Shown here: piece after piece, positions 61,643-64,000 of the stretch
Layout: every line of letters starts with the position of its first letter
Position numbering within the stretch: the first letter of the stretch is position 1
Assembly (NCBI GenBank): GCA_017794945.1
Contig: CP051239.1
Location: forward strand, 2,656,692 to 2,720,691
Source of the DNA: Alcanivorax sp.
GTDB taxonomy: Bacteria > Pseudomonadota > Gammaproteobacteria > Pseudomonadales > Alcanivoracaceae
Length of the DNA stretch: 64,000 bases
Direction of reading: 5' to 3'
Program-made: the position numbers and the translations under genes
The notes under the pieces: model-generated
What the model was told of the DNA's origin: nothing
The model's input: only the letters and a program-made list of their open reading frames with translations
The model's database searches: none

Positions 61643-64000
61643 ATGCGTTTCAATGAAGCCTGGTTGCGGGAATGGGTCAACCCGGACATCGATAGCGACA
61701 CCCTGGCCCACCAACTGACCATGGCCGGCCTGGAAGTGGACGCCGTGGAGCCGGCGGCGCCGCCGTTCACCGGCGTGGTGGTGGGGCAGATCGTAAGCTG
61801 CCAGCCGCACCCGGACGCCGACAAGCTGCGCGTCTGTGAAGTCAGCGACGGCGAGAGCACCTTCCCGGTGGTGTGCGGCGCCCCCAACGCCCGCGAAGGC
61901 CTGAAAGCGCCGTTCGCCCGGGTCGGCGCCTTGCTGCCCGGCGACCTCAAGATCAAGAAAGCCAAGCTGCGCGGCGAGCCCTCCGAGGGCATGCTGTGCG
62001 GCGGCTCCGAGCTGGGTCTCGAAGACCGCATCGACGGCCTGCTGGAACTGCCGGAAGACGCCCCCGTGGGCACCGATATCCGCGACTACCTGTCGCTGAA
62101 CGACACCGTCATCGAAGTGGACCTGACCCCCAACCGGGCCGACTGCCTGAGCCTGCGCGGCATCGCCCGGGAAGTGGGCGTGCTCAACCGCACCCCGCTC
62201 AACGAGCCCGCCATCGAGCCGGTGCCCGCCACCCTGGACGACCGCTTCCCGGTGACCCTGGACGACAGCGACGGCTGCCCCCGCTACCTGGGCCGGGTGA
62301 TCCGTGGCATCAACGCCGCCGCCGAGACGCCGCTGTGGATGGTGGAGCGCCTGCGCCGCGCCGGCGTGCGCGCCATCGACCCGATCGTCGACGTGACTAA
62401 CTATGTGCTGCTCGAACTGGGCCAGCCGCTGCACGCCTTCGACCTGGCCAAGCTGGCCGGCGGCATCCGCGTGCGCCGCGCCCAGGCCGGCGAGACCCTG
62501 CAAAGCCTGGACGACCAGACCCTGGAGCTGAACGACGACACCCTGCTGATCGCCGACGACAACGGCCCCCTGGCCCTGGCCGGCATCATGGGCGGCCGCC
62601 CCAGCGCGGTGTCCGAAGACACCCGCGATCTGTTCCTGGAGTGCGCCTTCTTCAGCCCGCTGGCCATCGTCGGCCGGGCGCGCCGCTACGGCCTGCACAC
62701 CGACGCCTCGCACCGCTATGAGCGCGGCGTCGACCCGGCCCTGCAACAACGCGCCCTGGAGCGCGCCACCGCGCTGATCCTGGAGATCGCCGGCGGCGAA
62801 GCCGGCCCGCTGGACGAAACCCTGGCCGAGGACAAGCTGCCCGAGCCCGCCACCATCGAGCTGAGCGCCGAGCGCGTCGCCCGCCTGCTGGGCGCGCCCC
62901 TGGACGACGCCAACATCGTCGACATTCTCGAGCGCCTGGGCATGACGGTCACCGAAACCGGCGCCGGCCAGTGGTCGGTGCGCGCCCCCAGCTGGCGCTT
63001 CGACATGGCGATCCAGGAAGACCTGATCGAGGAACTGGCCCGCGTGCACGGCTACGAGAATCTGCCCAGCCGCGTGCCCGCCGGCACCCCCGCCGGCGAC
63101 CCCGCCCCGGAGAAAGAGCTGCCGCTGCGCCGCCTGGGCGACACCCTGCGCGACCGGGGCTACATGGAAGCCATCACCTACAGCTTTGTGGCCCCGGAGC
63201 TGCAGGCCAAGGTGGACCCGGACCACGCGCCGCTGGCGCTGCTCAACCCGATCTCCGCCGACCTGGGCGTGATGCGCACCGGCCTGATGGCCGGCCTGCT
63301 GAGCGCCGCCGAGCGCAACGTCAACCGCCAGTGCAGCCGCCTGCGCCTGTTCGAGACCGGCCTGCGCTTCGTGCCCGGCCCGGACGGCCTGGCCCAGGAA
63401 CCCATGGTCGCCGGCCTGCTCTACGGCAGCGCCCAGCCCGCCCACTGGGAGGGCAAGCCGCGCCCGGTGGACTTCTACGACCTGAAAGGGGACGTGGAAG
63501 CGCTGCTGGCCCTGTCACAACCGGACGCCTTCGCGTTCCGGCCGGGCAGCCACCCGGCGCTGCACCCCGGGCAGTGCGCCGAAGTCACCCGTGACGGCCG
63601 CACCGTGGGCCACCTGGGCCGCCTGCACCCGCGCCTGGCCGCGCAGCTGGACCTGCCGAAGGGCCTGTACCTGTTCGAACTGGCCCTGGAGCCCCTGCGT
63701 CTGGGGCGCCTGCCGCACTTCGAGCCGGTCTCCGACCAGCCCCGCGTGCAGCGCGACCTGGCCTTCGTGGTCGACGCCGACGTGCCGGCCGGCGAGATGG
63801 TCGCCGCCGCGCACCAGGCCTGCGACGACCGCCTGCGTCAGGTGCATATTTTCGACCTCTACCAAGGCGACAACATCGAGGCCGGACGCAAAAGCCTGGC
63901 GCTGACCTTGACCTTCCAGGATCCTTCGCGCACTCTTAAGGACGCCCAGGTCAACGACCTGGTGGAAGCGGTAGTATCTCAGTTAAAACAACAGTTTAAG
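61643..64000 (+). CDS. pheT: Phenylalanyl-tRNA synthetase beta subunit (3' end cut by window)
   Basis: Large subunit, 786 codons visible and still open at the window end. Domain order is an N-terminal part, then an EMAP/tRNA-binding fold (VVVGQIVSCQPHPDADKLRVCEVSDG). The B3/B4 editing domain, B5 domain (IELSAERVARLLGAPL) and catalytic-like core follow. The FDX-ACB anticodon domain ends the visible part (FEPVSDQPRVQRDLAFVVDADVPAGEMV). PheT is usually about 792 residues, so only a few codons are missing. Confidence 0.96.
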   Translation, partial: MRFNEAWLREWVNPDIDSDTLAHQLTMAGLEVDAVEPAAPPFTGVVVGQIVSCQPHPDADKLRVCEVSDGESTFPVVCGAPNAREGLKAPFARVGALLPGDLKIKKAKLRGEPSEGMLCGGSELGLEDRIDGLLELPEDAPVGTDIRDYLSLNDTVIEVDLTPNRADCLSLRGIAREVGVLNRTPLNEPAIEPVPATLDDRFPVTLDDSDGCPRYLGRVIRGINAAAETPLWMVERLRRAGVRAIDPIVDVTNYVLLELGQPLHAFDLAKLAGGIRVRRAQAGETLQSLDDQTLELNDDTLLIADDNGPLALAGIMGGRPSAVSEDTRDLFLECAFFSPLAIVGRARRYGLHTDASHRYERGVDPALQQRALERATALILEIAGGEAGPLDETLAEDKLPEPATIELSAERVARLLGAPLDDANIVDILERLGMTVTETGAGQWSVRAPSWRFDMAIQEDLIEELARVHGYENLPSRVPAGTPAGDPAPEKELPLRRLGDTLRDRGYMEAITYSFVAPELQAKVDPDHAPLALLNPISADLGVMRTGLMAGLLSAAERNVNRQCSRLRLFETGLRFVPGPDGLAQEPMVAGLLYGSAQPAHWEGKPRPVDFYDLKGDVEALLALSQPDAFAFRPGSHPALHPGQCAEVTRDGRTVGHLGRLHPRLAAQLDLPKGLYLFELALEPLRLGRLPHFEPVSDQPRVQRDLAFVVDADVPAGEMVAAAHQACDDRLRQVHIFDLYQGDNIEAGRKSLALTLTFQDPSRTLKDAQVNDLVEAVVSQLKQQFK

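Overview
The window is a GC-rich chromosomal segment of a gammaproteobacterium, most likely an Alcanivorax/Alloalcanivorax-type marine organism. This rests on gene order (aspS-yebC-ruvCAB-ybgC-tolQRAB-pal-cpoB-queE-queC), a PA4642-family protein, Pseudomonas-like REP elements and a RegB/RegA pair. The genus is an inference, not a proof. I see no prophage, transposase gene or CRISPR array. Nearly all DNA is conserved core or metabolic genes, and most long antisense frames are GC-rich shadows.

Layout. 1-6.4 kb (minus strand): truncated tamA, a RegA/RegB redox two-component pair, a methyltransferase, an unrecognised secreted 414-residue protein, a PA4642-family protein and an HU-like protein. 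6.6-18.1 kb (plus): aspS, yebC, ruvC-ruvA-ruvB, the complete Tol-Pal operon, then queE and queC. 18.1-18.8 kb: tRNA-Lys and a gene-free patch full of structured repeats. 18.8-38.2 kb: one continuous nitrate-assimilation and molybdenum-cofactor block. It holds moeA, the NasT/NasS sensor pair, a leader with an ANTAR-type hairpin and intrinsic terminator, nrtABC, a NasB-like flavoprotein, nirBD, nasA, moaA, mobA, moaB-E and modABC. Uptake, reduction of nitrate to ammonium, cofactor synthesis and molybdate import are therefore collinear.

38.2-45.4 kb: a second repeat-rich intergenic region, then a probable light-inducible operon behind a TGTACA-N12-TGTACA operator. The operon encodes a DUF523/DUF1722 protein, a LitR-class MerR regulator, a photolyase, a flavin amine-oxidase-like protein, a DUF1365 protein and a cyclopropane-synthase-like methyltransferase. 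The last three resemble the furan-fatty-acid module of the singlet-oxygen regulons. 45.5-54.5 kb: housekeeping genes nadA, bepA-like, tusA, perM-like, bcp, dapA, bamC, a metallo-beta-lactamase-fold hydrolase, purC and serA. 54.8-58.1 kb (minus): a cyanide-insensitive-type bd oxidase (cydA/cioA, cydB/cioB and a 53-residue DUF2474 subunit) and an HD-domain protein. 58.3-64 kb (plus): a GntR/FCD regulator, tRNA-Val, infC (ATT start), rpmI, rplT, pheS and pheT (cut by the window end).

The least ordinary content is regulatory and repetitive. It comprises the NasST antitermination leader, the LitR operator with its photo-oxidative operon, an orphan minus-strand terminator beside that operator, and two related two-hairpin elements carried in different long inverted repeats, one of which appears inserted into a second dispersed repeat.
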